Numbered from the stretch's first letter, positions 33,202-45,301 are shown. The stretch is 64,000 nucleotides of DNA from Basidiobolus meristosporus CBS 931.73 (GCA_002104905.1 MCFE01000167.1:62001-126000); one strand, 5' to 3'. The notes: generated by a model not told the origin, from the letters alone. Made by a program: numbers and translations.

Positions 33202-34642
33202 ATGGAAGCTGGGCCACAACCCGACGAGCCTTTGGCATGGTCCAATGTTGGCATTGCAACCGGTTTGCTTCTAATCAATGGTCAGTATAATTGTTGGAAT
33301 ATTGTAGCTTCGAGTATTAAACTCTCAGCGACACACATAGGCGCAATTTCCCTCTACATGGGCCTTCGTTTGGAGAAGTCGCTTATCATAAGCGGTGTCC
33401 GCTCCGTAGTGCAGTTGACGTTGATGGGAATGATTCTTGAAGATGTATTCAAAACCAAGAACCCGTTTATTATTTTCGGAATGGCAGGTTCATAAAGTTA
33501 CCAGCATGTATTTTTGGCCACCGCAACTGAGGCATTTCTGGCATCTTCTAGGGGTTCTTGTACTTCTAGGCGCCTACGAAACCACGTTCAACAAAAGCAA
33601 GAGAAGACACTCTGGCATGGTGCGAAGCGATTCTTTATTTACATGCAGCGATTCGTTGACCTTTTTCTTTCTCATAGTTCATATCAGTTCTTATATCGAT
33701 GTTCTGCAGCACGCTTCTCATCGGGCTGATCGGTAACCCATTTTGGCTGCTCAGTGCTGTACATTTCAGATATTAACCTCGCACTTAGGAAACGCATTTG
33801 CCATGAACGTTTCTCCCGTCTGGACTGCACATAAATTTATACCCACCTTGGGGATGCTTTTGGGCAACTGCATGACCGGAATGGCTTTGGGGATAAGTTC
33901 CTGTCTAAACCAATTTTGGTACGTTCTTCGTATGTATCTCGGTATGGCCATATACTCACCTGGCCACGTACAGCGATAACAAGGAGCGTCTAGAAATGTC
34001 TTTAGGACTCGGCGCATCAAGATGGGAGGCGGGTAGGCCTGTCGCAGTAGAAGCTATTAGAGTAGCTATGCTGCCAACCATCAATTCCATGAGGTAACGA
34101 AGTAGGATCATACTGGCTAGATGTCCAATTGTACTGACCATCATGTTGAATATGCTTCGTTTACTAGTGTTATGGGATTGATCTCCATTCCAGGTCAGCA
34201 TGTAGCGTAGCTTCTAGATGACTTCTGATTGTTGATCCAATGTTCCTAGGGATGATGACTGGCCAAATCCTCGGAGGAGCCCCAGTTATGGATGCCGTTA
34301 AGTACCAGCAAATTATAATGTTTATGATTGCGGCCTCGACCTCTCTTGGAACCCTGGGCGCAGTGTTGGTAAGCAGCTTTTTTTGGCAGGCATGGATGGA
34401 AGCATTGTCCTCACTCTTGCGAATCACAGACTTGTATTTCTATCTGCCTAGACTCCGATCATCGTCTGCGACTAGACCGTATTTACAATGCTGGTCAGAG
34501 CTCGATATTTACTTGGGCCACGGTGAAAGACGTTTTCTCGAACTCCAAGCCCGCATCCTCAGCGCCAGAAACCAGATCTTTGTTAGCCAAGGTTCGGAAT
34601 TATGGCGGCGCCAGTAGGCATAGTTCTAGCACTTCGGTCTGA
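33202..34642 (+). CDS. UPF0014 membrane protein (FetB / plant ALS3 type)
   Basis: A membrane subunit related to bacterial FetB (iron export) and plant ALS3/STAR2 (aluminium tolerance), which pair with a separate ABC ATPase. Eight exons fit: 33,202-33,487; 33,552-33,619; 33,678-33,732; 33,789-33,918; 33,974-34,093; 34,168-34,193; 34,250-34,368; 34,430-34,642, giving 338 residues. Family hallmarks are SVRSVVQLTLMG-like text (as SGVRSVVQLTLMGMILEDV), FIPTLGMLLGNCMTGMAL, EAIRVAMLPTINSM and ISIPGMMTGQILGGAPVMDAV, in the right order, with about seven hydrophobic segments. The hydrophilic tail of about 70 residues (HRLRLDRI and then Ser-rich) is longer than in bacterial members. Exon 6 is only 26 bases. 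No ATPase partner is in the window. Substrate is unknown. Confidence 0.9.
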
Positions 34643-36083
34643 ATTTAGTTACCTGTGGAGCACAGCTATTACTATCAACAGCTACCATTCTCGTTGGCCG
34701 GATCTAGTATCAAGCGCTGTAGGTGCCCAACCCACATTCAATAAACCATGCTTCGATAAACGCGTGCCAACTACCTCGGATTACTCGTTAGAAACTCTCA
34801 TCATTATGTTAGTGGGAAATGATTGCCGAGTTCCAAGGTCAAGGCCACGATCCATCTGTGTGTCACTCTAGAGACGTGGCGTGACAGGGATTCTGCACCG
34901 CTGGCGATGGAACTCAATGCCGTAGTATCTCTGGACATTGAATCATCCAGCAGGATATTTAATGTACTATCAGTCATCTCGAAACCGCAGATGCTTTCAT
35001 TAATGTGCCCCGTAAAGTACATGGCTACCCATATACGTGAAGATGACCTAGGTCTACATCAGCTGTTTATGCAGTTCCCATACACAGCTAGTGCCCTGGT
35101 GTGGCATCCGAATCTGACTAGCTCAACGGAAAACAATAGGTCTCAAACATGGCTGTATCCTCCTGAGCAAATATGACACTGTACGTGTTTACTTCTCCTT
35201 ATACCTTAGACCACAAGCGCTAAGTGTATTTGTATTGATTGCGGGTTTAAGGTTGGTCGGTGTAGACAAGCTCGCTTCCCACTCCTAATCCGCGGCTCTC
35301 CAATCAATCCATATCCGTAGTATGTATCATTTTCCGACCTCTTTAAGCCCTCATTCAGCCCACATCACCAATGCATCAATTTGTCGATGATTCTGCCAAG
35401 CTTTAGACACAAATAGATTATCCTTGATTCTTCAGGCTTGATCTTGGCTGGCCTACCTACTTGATTCGAAGAGTCGCCTCCCCAGCGTTTCTAGAAAAGG
35501 CTTAACCATGAGGCGGATGCTCGTTGACTGTGCTGTTTTGCTTATTACTGATACATCGCAGTTCACATGCCAAATTGACTGAATCCTGAGATCCTGGCCG
35601 TCCATGGGTGCTGTTTGCCGTGAAGGCGCGGTAGCGATTTACATGGTATGCATCATATTTCGCCTGATTTCCTGCGCGATCACAAAGGTAGAGCTGAGGC
35701 TTCAGGCTGTTGACGCTCAACAGACGTACAGAAAGCCTTAATAGAAGGTGATCCCCTGCCTCGCAAGACAGCAATCAGTTTTATCTCATTTCCGGTCTCA
35801 TTTTGGATTCTCATTACCTGTTCTTTATAGAAGCCTCACCCACCAAACATACAGATATTAAATATGAATCAACCGCACGATGAATAGAACTCCTATTCAC
35901 AAGGTTATATAAATGATGATTAGTCACCTCGTAACGTCACAACAAAGCGATCACCTATACATATACATTATCCTTGGTGCTGCATGCCTCGTATTCTTTA
36001 AAAGTAAAAGACATCTGCCCAGCCCAGCCCCACCACATCCTTTCCCAGCCAGTCTTGTTTTCATCGGCGTTTTACTGCCTGCC
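34643..36083. other. Intergenic region before the cyclin gene
   Basis: About 1.4 kb without a supported gene. Frame 34,823-35,176 lacks an ATG at its head and has no recognisable content. A clear TATA box, TATATAAA, is at 35,906-35,913 and probably serves the cyclin gene. Confidence 0.5.
35906..35913 (+). promoter_or_regulatory. TATA box upstream of the cyclin gene
   Basis: TATATAAA stands 170 bases before the preferred cyclin ATG at 36,084. It overlaps the alternative ATG at 35,913, which would then lie upstream of the transcript start. Confidence 0.5.
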
Positions 36084-36791
36084 ATGCTCTATTATCCTCA
36101 TGTCCCCATTGGCGATGGCCGGTTGCAGTTTAGCCAGCGCGCTCAGCAAGCGGTCACGATCTTTTCCACATTTACCGCGCGAGTTATCAGCGGACTCTGG
36201 CACGAAGATCGACCCCCCGGCGATGCTCTTGCGAGTAAGTCTGCTGAGTACCCCGTTCAAAAGAACCATCTCTTTGAGATATTTTGCTCCAGAGTGCTTG
36301 CCTGGAGCAAGGCTTCGAAATTAACCGTGTATCTTAGTTTGAAATACATCCATCGGCTAAAAGTCTATCGGCCCGAGATCCAGGGGGCAAAAGGATCGGA
36401 GTATCGACTATTCGTGATCGCACTCTTGGTCGCCCAGAAAATGTTGGAGGATAAATCGTTCAACAACAAAACCTGGGCGGTGATAACGGGGCTCACTGCT
36501 CGGGAGATCAGTGTCATGGAGAGAGAGTTTTTCCAGTGCTTAAATTGGGACATCCACGTCTGCCATGTCGAGTTTGAATATTGGAGGGCGAGTTTGGAAC
36601 AACAGTACGACTACTTCCACGCATACATGTCCCGATCTGAGTCGCGTATCGGCCTACACCACATGCCACCATCCTTCTCCCATCCATATCACACGCACCC
36701 ACCCGTTTACACAACGCTGCCGAGCACTACTCATCCCCATCCATATCAATACACAGTTTCGAAGCGGCGTCGGTTTTCCGCCATATATTAG
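36084..36791 (+). CDS. Pho80/Pcl-like cyclin
   Basis: Regulatory partner of a cyclin-dependent kinase, probably of the Pho85 type. Single exon, 235 residues from ATG 36,084. The cyclin box runs about residues 60-165: KLTVYLSLKYIHRLK (helix 2, the signature of Pcl cyclins), YRLFVIALLVAQKMLEDKSF (helix 3), VITGLTAREISVMEREFFQCLNWDIHV (helices 4-5). The C-terminus is His/Pro/Tyr-rich and ends in a basic KRRRF. The frame is open to an earlier ATG at 35,913 (292 residues), but that adds a hydrophobic, uncyclin-like stretch and overlaps the TATA box, so I prefer the shorter form. The length suits small Pcl1/Pcl2-type cyclins. The kinase partner and the phase of action are inferred from the family only. 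Confidence 0.85.
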   Translation: MLYYPHVPIGDGRLQFSQRAQQAVTIFSTFTARVISGLWHEDRPPGDALASKSAEYPVQKNHLFEIFCSRVLAWSKASKLTVYLSLKYIHRLKVYRPEIQGAKGSEYRLFVIALLVAQKMLEDKSFNNKTWAVITGLTAREISVMEREFFQCLNWDIHVCHVEFEYWRASLEQQYDYFHAYMSRSESRIGLHHMPPSFSHPYHTHPPVYTTLPSTTHPHPYQYTVSKRRRFSAIY

Positions 36792-39245
36792 AGTCCTACC
36801 AACATTCGCGATATCCCTGCGTTGCCCACATGCACGGTTAGCCCACCAAGTGGACCTGACAGAACCATCATCAAGGTGTGATCCGTAGGCGCAACACGTC
36901 GCTACAGGCATCCTGATAATGAGGTAATTGCCTATCGCTTGACTCACTCTATCCCTAACGAACCATGGTGGGTCATCCACAACACCGTGCCTCCACTGCT
37001 AGTGGGGACGAGATCCCCAGCATCTGAACAATGGGCCCGTCTGTGGAAGGAACACCCTCATCTTACACCCTGATCATTACATAAGCATGAGCACGGTAGG
37101 TTAAGGTGGACGGCACACAAGGATCCTGGCTGATGATGGCACGGCATGGATCCTACGTTCCACAGGTGCTCGCATGTCTGTTTCCTCACTGCCTTAATTC
37201 TAAATCATAAATCATCCCAACACGGCATTCCAGTTTGTTGGAACCTATCGCATGTTGAATAGCTAAACCTGCTCTATCGAGAAATGATGTAGCTTAAAAT
37301 GTCCTCGCCAGATTGGCGATTCCCTCCCCGGAATCCCACTTGGAAATATATTTGATATTTGGGCGTCCCCATCATGAATACCGGTCCCTTTCTTGCATAT
37401 GCAAGACGTAGTCCGATTATTCCACAAACTAGCCTGTCTGCTTGTTTAAGGGAATTGTAATTACCTTTCCTCAGTTCGATATGGGTTATGCTGTGCCTTG
37501 GTTTCACCTGCCTCCATTCCCAAGGTGCCTGCTGAGATTTACCAGAGGTCCATATTTGGCACGTGCCGCTCTGTAATCACGTGAGGGGGCCATTCGATAT
37601 TTAGGACCACCCTTAGGGAGACGGTGGTATGCCTGCTGTCAATATGAGCTAACCAATCTGGATATCACGGAGAAATTGATATGCTTTGATTGATTGAACG
37701 TTTTACCCAAGCATACAATCGAAAGGGGCGTAGTCTAACGGGCTTTAAGGAGAGCCGGATTCCTGACGGGTCCTAGGGAATACTACCAAAACGGCGAGAA
37801 TAGGAAATCGCCAAATAAGGTTGGGGGCTTGAATGCCTTTCTGGACGTAGTTCTATCTCCTTCAGCTGTCCGGGGCGAAAATCACCCTGATCTGGTGTCC
37901 TAGGCTTCGCCGGTTGAAGCGTGGGTCAGTGTCGGGTTCAGTCTATCCGAGATTCCACCCAGCGGCTGAACCAATAGGGGGACGGTTCTTGCATAGGTAT
38001 TGCCTAAAACGGGTGCATCAAGGAATCGAAGTAGGGAGTGCGCTGTGCACTGGTTCCGTTTCGAAACCTCATTAATAAGCGTTCGAAATTGAATTCTGAT
38101 TAATATGCTTGCAAGCACTCCACTTGGGTTTGGTGAGATTGGTGGTCATATGGTGGCTCATCAGACGCCCCTGTTCGATATGAACAGGCAGTAAATACCC
38201 GAGAGATTTACCAGGGTCTCGCGATTGCAGTGCCGTCGACTGCGTGCCCGGTTTTAGGCTTTGGAACATTGTCAGGCATCCATCAGATTATGCAAGAATT
38301 ACTATCCCAAGTCCAAAACTTAGCAAAGTACTTGGAGTAGCGCTTCCGTCTACGCTTATTTTTAGCTTCATTGAATGGTTTACCCATCTACTTGCATGTT
38401 TCGATGATTCACCCTAGTTGTGGATGGAGATTTGGATTGGTAGACCGCTAAGGCAGCATCGTGGGTATGACGACACGATGACTGGGAGCCATGTCGATCG
38501 CAATCATGGATGGCCGGAGGGGAAGTCTCTGATGGTGTGCGAATGGCCGGGACCTCTAAGGAGCGAAGATGAATCTATGAGTTTATGTGGATTTAGGGCG
38601 TTAGCTTGTTCGTTCCCTGGGACTTCTGCATAATTTATGCAGGTAAACAAAGTATCTAAGCCAATTGGGGTGGCTCATGGGTAACGGCAACCTGCAGTCG
38701 GTAATTATATTATGGACATATCATCAGAGAGGTCGGGATATCGAATCACCAGTCTGATCTGAAATCCAACCCCTGAGGGCCCGTTGAGCCAGCGTTTCCT
38801 CACTATCTTTGTTTGGAAGCGGATAAAATAAGACGGCAAAAATATAGAAACCAAGTCATATAAGATATTTGTCTAATTGTATCCTGGATTAGGGTTGATG
38901 AAATCTCAGCCTGTCCGCCTGTATTCCTGAAGCTCAATTCGGCTTGACCACATTTTATAGCTTTGTTTGATTCCACTTGTTCCCATTGCTTTTGCTCCCA
39001 TTTCCCTATTTCCCCTTCTGACTGAATTAACCAGTGGCTGTTTATCCTTGGGCCACCATAGCGCTAGAGAGCATTAAAAATCAACGTATTCGAAGGACTG
39101 TATAGACAGTTGGGAGTAAGGTTGACTATCTTTGTTGTCTGTGAAATAACTGGCCTAGAGTCCGCTTTTTTCTGCCTAAGTAGTGCCTGGCTCCACCGTC
39201 ATTCCTTAGTCGCTTCTCACTTAGGAGGTATTTGCTTCTTTTGCC
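36792..39245. other. Intergenic region
   Basis: 2.45 kb between the cyclin and the F-BAR/RhoGAP gene with no supported coding sequence. I looked for tRNA-like A and B boxes and found no convincing pair. A pyrimidine-rich tract (ttgcttttgctcccatttccc) near 38,990 may belong to the downstream promoter. Confidence 0.45.
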
Positions 39246-42205
39246 ATGCCAACTCACTCTGCTTTGCGCTCACCCGATTCTAATGAGGACCTTGACCTCG
39301 TCGTAAGTTTCACTCTCTTCCCATATTATATATTATACCACTTTCATGCACCGCAAACTTATAAGCCCGCCACCTCATGGCATTATATCCTTTTAGATGG
39401 CCAGCGTCGAGCATTCCTATCAGTACGTTAAAGACATGACTGAGGGAAATCAGCTAGAACTGGCTTCGCTCTTGAATTTCTTTCGAAACCGGTGAATACC
39501 ACACTCCGTACTTTTGCAAGCCATTTGTGAACTTACACCCAGGCACAGCTTAATTATAGAAGAGCAGTATTGGAAGAGTCTTGACAAGCTAGCCAAGAGA
39601 CAGGCCGAGCTGTTTCCATTGATGTAGTTATATCCTTTGTGCGGCTCTTCGTCACGGTTACTGTACTAAGCCGTATTCCACGATTTGTATTTAGGACTGG
39701 CGGTACCAATTTGATGACCACTTGTCAACAAGCTTTCAGAGCTATCGTGTACGCTCACGAGGACCTGGCCACATTGCACAGGAGCATTGCCGAAAAGCTT
39801 GCGAAAGAGATAGTGGAGCGTCTAGCCATCATCAAGGTGATTCTCTGCGTAGGCCAACACATCTCTCCAAAGGAGAATTACTGATCGCAATTTAGGACAA
39901 CCACCGATCGAAGGGTTCGCATATCAAATCCGTGTTGAAGTCGGCCAACAAGGAGTATCTAGAATACAGAACCCAAACTCTACCTAAAGTACGGTCTCTA
40001 CGCCTAGAAAGCCAGACATTCACACTCACCCCTTTACCCCATACGGAACAGTTACAGAAAACGTACATCTCGAAATGTGAATCGCTGAAAAACTCGTTCG
40101 GTAATGACGAAGAAAACTCGTCGAGACCAAACCAGACTCCACGCCATAAGCAAACCAATTCCAAGGTATCTGTCGAATAGTGGATGTTCATTGTACTATA
40201 CAGAGACTCACCGAGCCGCATAGAACTTTGCCAAGTACACCAAGGCGAAGAAGGAGCTGGACGACGCTGGTAAGTTGCTGCTTTGTGAGGATAGGGCTGG
40301 TTGGTCTGGGTGGAGGTTTATCGATTTTTGGATCGCAGACGAAGACTACCGTCGGGGAATCCAACAACTAGAGCGTGTAAGACAGAAGCATGCATTCCAT
40401 ACAAAGAACGCGTTCGAGGTACTTTTCGGTGGCTGATGTTTGCGAGAGTTTGTTGATTCACACGGCGCTCTAGGATTCGAAGGATCTGGAATCTGAGCGT
40501 ATCGAAGAAACCAAAGAGATTTTCCAGAAATACAGCAGTGCAGAGCAGGAGATGTGTAACGGAACTAACTTGGTAGGTGCACTATTGACGCAACAGAGTG
40601 AAGCTTTTGCCCACGGCCAGAGTTTGATAATGATCTGTTAGGTGCTGGATCAGATATATCCATATGTGGAATGCATCAAGCCCGAGGTTGATATACGTTT
40701 GTTCAGCGCATCTCGACAGCCACATGACTGTACACTGCCCCAGCCCGTGTACTACAACAACTACTACGTTGGTGTAACCAAAGGTATCCATAAGTTTGCG
40801 TAGGTGGCTTTGTTTGGATATCTAACTCAGCAGCATGTAGATCTAATTTTTGGTGTGCCACTTACCGAGCACCATCGCCTGAAGAAACGTCACGTCCCAT
40901 TGATTGTAGAGAAATGCATCGATTTCATTGATAATCATGGTCAGTAAGAGCGTGTGAAGTTGCATTGCTGTGATGGACTTCTCACCCCCTTTGCTCTCCA
41001 GGATTGAACAGAGAGGGAATCTATAGGGTCTCTGGAAAGCATTCTCAGGTTCAACAGTTACGGCAGGCTTTTGAGAAGAACGAGGAGATCAGTCTAGAAG
41101 ATGACACTAGCGTAGCCTCGGTGGCCAGTCTCCTCAAGACCTATATTCGAGAACTACCTGAGCCACTGTTCCCTTTTCCTTTTGCTGAGCGTGTCGAGTA
41201 TTCAAGTATGTGCACCAGTAGAGACCCATACCCTCCGATTCATTCACATTGATGCATACATTCCGCTCCATAGAATACCCTGATGCAGAAGATAGACTCA
41301 TAATACTCCGTCAAAAGTTGAGCGCCCTGCCCGACGCCCACCTCTATACTTTGTTAAACCTTGCTCGCCATCTTGCTCGGTCGGTCAATATCTACTTGTC
41401 ATTGATGATGCCATCCGATCTAACATCAGGGCTTGTCTTTAGGGTAGCGCAGCACTCAGATGCCAACAAAATGAACATTTCCAACGTCAGTCTGATCTTC
41501 ACCCCGGTGATATTCCATGACGCTCCCGACTCTACGGGGGCAGGATCGCTTGCGGAGTGGCAATATGACATCGTGTTAGAAGATCTAGTCAACAATATTG
41601 ATGGTATCTCTGATTCCGACGGACTTCTCAAAACGGAAGGACTCTCCTCTGGGGATCGGTCGAGCCAGCTGTCCAGCCCAACTTCCCCGTGCCGCCATAG
41701 TCGAAGCTTGTCAGTTGAGGGGTATTTGATGCCGCTTGCTGAGCGCAATTATTCAACGAATACTCTGGGTTCTGGATCCCCTGACGATAGCCTGTTCCCT
41801 GATCCGTCAATGGACACATTGAGCATCACAACCCGAGGCTCGCTATCGTCATTTGATCTGCATTCAAGCCAAGATCACCAAATGTACTTATCACGCAATG
41901 GGGATTCCGAATCCCCACGAGTCACTATCCCTGATGTTAACTCAGGAGGGGTCATTCCCACATCAAGCAATCATATGCCACCGTCATTACTGCCACCAAT
42001 GCCGCCTCGTCCCAATGGTGCACCTGCATCGTCGATGTCTTCCCAACGTCCCTGGAACCTCTCCTCTCCTCGAGAAGAGGAGCGGTCGACGGAGTGCGTC
42101 GTGGAACCTGCCCCGGAATCCAAGTGGCCAAGCCTGACCATTCCTGCCCCTTCTCGGGCTCGTTCCATATCGCCCCACGGATTTCTCAAAAATCTGATTT
42201 CATAG
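39246..42205 (+). CDS. F-BAR and RhoGAP domain protein (Rgd1 type)
   Basis: A GTPase-activating protein for Rho-family G proteins that binds curved membrane through its F-BAR domain; in yeasts such proteins act in cell wall and actin control. Thirteen exons fit (39,246-39,302; 39,397-39,491; 39,543-39,623; 39,695-39,836; 39,896-39,988; 40,052-40,165; 40,224-40,269; 40,339-40,418; 40,474-40,572; 40,642-40,783; 40,841-40,939; 41,002-41,205; 41,274-42,205) for 727 residues. The N-terminal 310 residues form helical F-BAR sequence (EQYWKSLDKLAKRQAELFP; FAKYTKAKKELDD). The RhoGAP domain (about 318-530) starts at FGVPL; its arginine finger is in REGIYRVSG (about R358), with LLKTYIRELPEPL after it. 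The last 190 residues are Ser/Pro-rich, a likely phosphorylation region. The intron at 39,989 is a multiple of three without stops. Confidence 0.92.
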
Positions 42206-43062
42206 AGCCTGCGACGCAAGCAACTCCGATCTCTAGTTTAATTTCAAGACGTGTAGCCGAATGAACCACCCTTCTCTCCACGTGTCCATCCAGATATCCC
42301 AACTGAAACTCGGTTCCCCTGGCCAACGAGCTCGCGTTCATTGGACATTCTCGCTCTCTGTATAATGGTTTCTCATCAGTACTACGTCTCCTCTCTATCT
42401 CCCCCGCTGGCCCCATCTATTATTAGCAAAGACTGCTGTGTTTCAAGCCAACCCTTAAGTGCGATGAATCCTGCGATTCGCGCCATTTTGAATTCTATAA
42501 AGATTCATTCAAATCCATCAAAGACCCAGCCAACCAAGTTTTCTCTATGCGGGACTGGGTAATCGACACGTAGCTCGGTTCGGAGCAAGCGCGAAGATGC
42601 GACAGATTGGGGTCACGGGGTGACGATCTCCGGTGACAACGTATCTGGATGCTGAGCTGCCGAGATACTGGCCGGTTTCAAAGCAGGCAATTGGCTACCT
42701 GATGAAACAGCATGTTTCCAATTGATGCCCAGGTGTTGGAGAGGATTTCAGGATTCAGTAACAAACCACCCAAGGGAGCTGTACACAACACTGTAAAGGG
42801 ATTCACACAAAAGCGACATCCCCGATTTCCAACCACTTCTCAAACGAGCCGTCGAGAAAGCCGATAAAAAGTCCCGCCACGACGGATTTCTAGGATCTGC
42901 CTACCTTCCCCCACCCTCTTCCCATCGTTTCCACTCCCTTGACGGGCGTACTTCCTGCTAAGCTCCTGCTTGACACTCTACCGGGACTCCATTCCTTGCT
43001 TCACAGTCGAATTTCCATCGCTCTCCGCTGAAATCCCATAGCCGGTCAGATTAGATGACAAA
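42206..43062. other. Intergenic region and promoter of the Cys-rich gene
   Basis: 857 bases with no supported gene. Pyrimidine-rich tracts (ccttcccccaccctcttccc near 42,903) precede the next gene, as is common in fungal promoters. Confidence 0.45.
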
Positions 43063-45187
43063 ATGAAATATCCTCGCTATTTAATGGCCCTCCTTGGGAT
43101 TATCGGATATTCAAATCTGTGTGAGTGGGCCAGCGCAAGAAGTCATCAGACGTTTAGGAACTAACTGATCTCCAACCTATTTCTGCCTTGCGGGAAAATC
43201 TAGTGCACGCAAGCTCGAGTAATTCTACGGATGCTGGTCGTACGAGAAACTTGGCAGGAGTCGGGGACAGATGTGGCGGCAAAGACCTGAGATTATGGTA
43301 AGGATTTGATTAGGGTGGCAAAGGCTCCAATCGTTTTGACAGGTTTCAGTGCGGAAGGGTTAGGATGCGTAAGGCCGGGCCATAAGAGGGAGTTCTTCAC
43401 TCAGGACGAAACGATGCCGGGCATATGCCGAAAACTCGGGGAGGTAAGTGACCAATCGAACGCCGACGTATCAGGAGCTAGCCAAGGGTGCTAAACCAGA
43501 GCCATGCCATTTTAGGAGGGAACACGATGCAATCCGCACGCGCAGGGAAAAGCCAAATGCATGAACGCACTTTCCTGTTTCCCAAGACCGGCGAGCGGAA
43601 AAAACGTGGGCGTCTGTGTCAATCCGTATAACCGGTTGATCAAGATCAATTTGCCCGAATTGAACAAACCCCACGGTTCTCCAAACATAACCTTGCCGAG
43701 CTCAGCTCAAGTCGCTTCCGGGACATCCAAGCCCACAGGTACCAGAAGTCTGAGCACTCTTACCCCTTCTGTCTCGGTATCTAGTAGCTCCTCCGAAGGA
43801 AAGGCCTCCAGGCCAACATCCATCTCCAACCCCTCCTCTTCCGTCACCCCAAGCTTGAATCAGCCATGTGGGGGGAAGCAACAGATCAAATGGTAAGAGA
43901 TACAAGTTTAGGGCATCAGAAATGGAAACTAACCCCTTGGGAACTTCAGCGGCTTGGATTTGTTGTGTGTACATACAGGACCAAATGTAACCTCAACAAG
44001 TTTCGGAGTGTGTAGGAGAAAAGGAGAGGTAGTCTTTCGATGATCTCCCTCTTCTAGGGCAAGAAACTTACGAGTAAAATTTAGATCGGCACTCCCTGCA
44101 TCTCTTCCGCAAACTGCGACGCAAGTCTATCTTGTCTCAGCAAGGGTCGTGATGGTGTGGCGGAGAAGACCTGCCAACCGAAGCTCCACCATGACCACTC
44201 CTCCTTGGGGCAACTCTGTGGAGGGATACAGAAGCTCAAATGGTAAGAATCACACCATTATACCATTGCAAGTGATATGAAGGATTCTCGGGCTCTAACC
44301 AGAGATGAAACATTGACTCCGATGGATCTTCATGTAGTCAACCTGGGTTAGAATGTGTACGCGAAGAGGCTATAGCCCAGTCCGGAGAGCATGCCAAACG
44401 GACCAAGAAAATGGTGGGGGTTTGTAGGAGTCGTGGAGAGGTAAAGCCACCGAAAGAGCCCTGATACGACTGACAAGTTACTGACGTTTCTAAGATTGGC
44501 ACGGTTTGCGGGCCGAAAATCCCGTGGACATGTGACCGTGGCCTAGTGTGCGATCTAACGACATTGAGTGACACTGGTCGATGCATCGAAGAAAAGGGTG
44601 CACCCCGCGCACTACCTAAGCCTGGCATTCGTACCCAGGCTGCCATTCAGCCTGGAAAGCTATCAAACCGCACGGTCATGAAGCCTTGCTCCCCCGCACA
44701 GCCATGGTTGGCTCATCATGTTCTAATACGAGTCAATTGTTTACTAATTCTTGTCCTATCAGTCAACCAGGATATATTTGTATGCAGGATGAAGGGAATC
44801 TGACTATGGGGCGTGGAGTTTGCCAAAAGGCCGGTACGGTAGGTACGTTACTCAACAACTACCCACAAGTTCCCTTCCAGCATGTTTAACCGGCTATGTG
44901 TTGACCAGCTGGGCACACCATGCATCGTCAGATCAAAGCGCCTCCCGTGCGACTCGAGGCTGATCTGCTCCCGGACTCAAAACGAACTGACCGTGGACAT
45001 AGGAATATGCCAAGAGAGACGGTCTGAAGCCCTGGTCAACAATGTATTTACGGGAGGGATAGGAAAATCAAATGTCCACCAAGCCAGTAATGTCAAAATC
45101 ACCTTGGATTCCCACAAATTACATGAGGGACGTCAACTAGAGAAGTATGCAAGCAATCTGCATCGTAGAATTTTCCCAAAGCGTTAA
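43063..45187 (+). CDS. Secreted protein with eight tandem cysteine-rich modules
   Basis: Family not recognised. Ten exons (43,063-43,120; 43,204-43,297; 43,350-43,443; 43,516-43,892; 43,950-44,028; 44,085-44,242; 44,338-44,440; 44,495-44,706; 44,763-44,838; 44,909-45,187) give 509 residues with all junctions in frame. The N-terminus MKYPRYLMALLGIIGYSN is a signal peptide. Eight modules follow, each with four cysteines in the pattern C-x(n)-C-x(5-6)-C-x(n)-C. Odd modules read like CGGKDLRLCAEGLGCV...GICRKLGE; even ones open EGTRC, IGTPC, IGTVC or LGTPC. A Ser/Thr-rich linker of about 80 residues separates modules 2 and 3 and is a likely O-mannosylation region. No membrane anchor or GPI signal is seen, and the tail is basic. 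The spacing suggests small disulfide-bonded folds. Adhesion, defence or effector roles are possible, but none can be claimed. Confidence 0.85.
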
Positions 45188-45301
45188 GTCCATTTCCCTG
45201 ACCTCCCAGCCCGCGCCTTTTCTGGGAATGGAAACCAAGCGGAGACTGGCTTGATGTGTTGCTACATGTTATATATACTCACACAGGTCAACTAGCATGG
45301 C

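Noticed and set aside
33202-34642. Recent bacterial transfer of a FetB gene
   Set aside because: Seven spliceosomal introns and local base use like the neighbours argue against a recent transfer; an ancient one cannot be judged here.
34823-35176. 117-codon plus-strand frame
   Set aside because: It opens with TTG, has no recognisable domain, and sits where the cyclin promoter should be.
37720-37800. tRNA-like sequence (ggggcgtagtctaacggg)
   Set aside because: No B box or cloverleaf pairing could be found.
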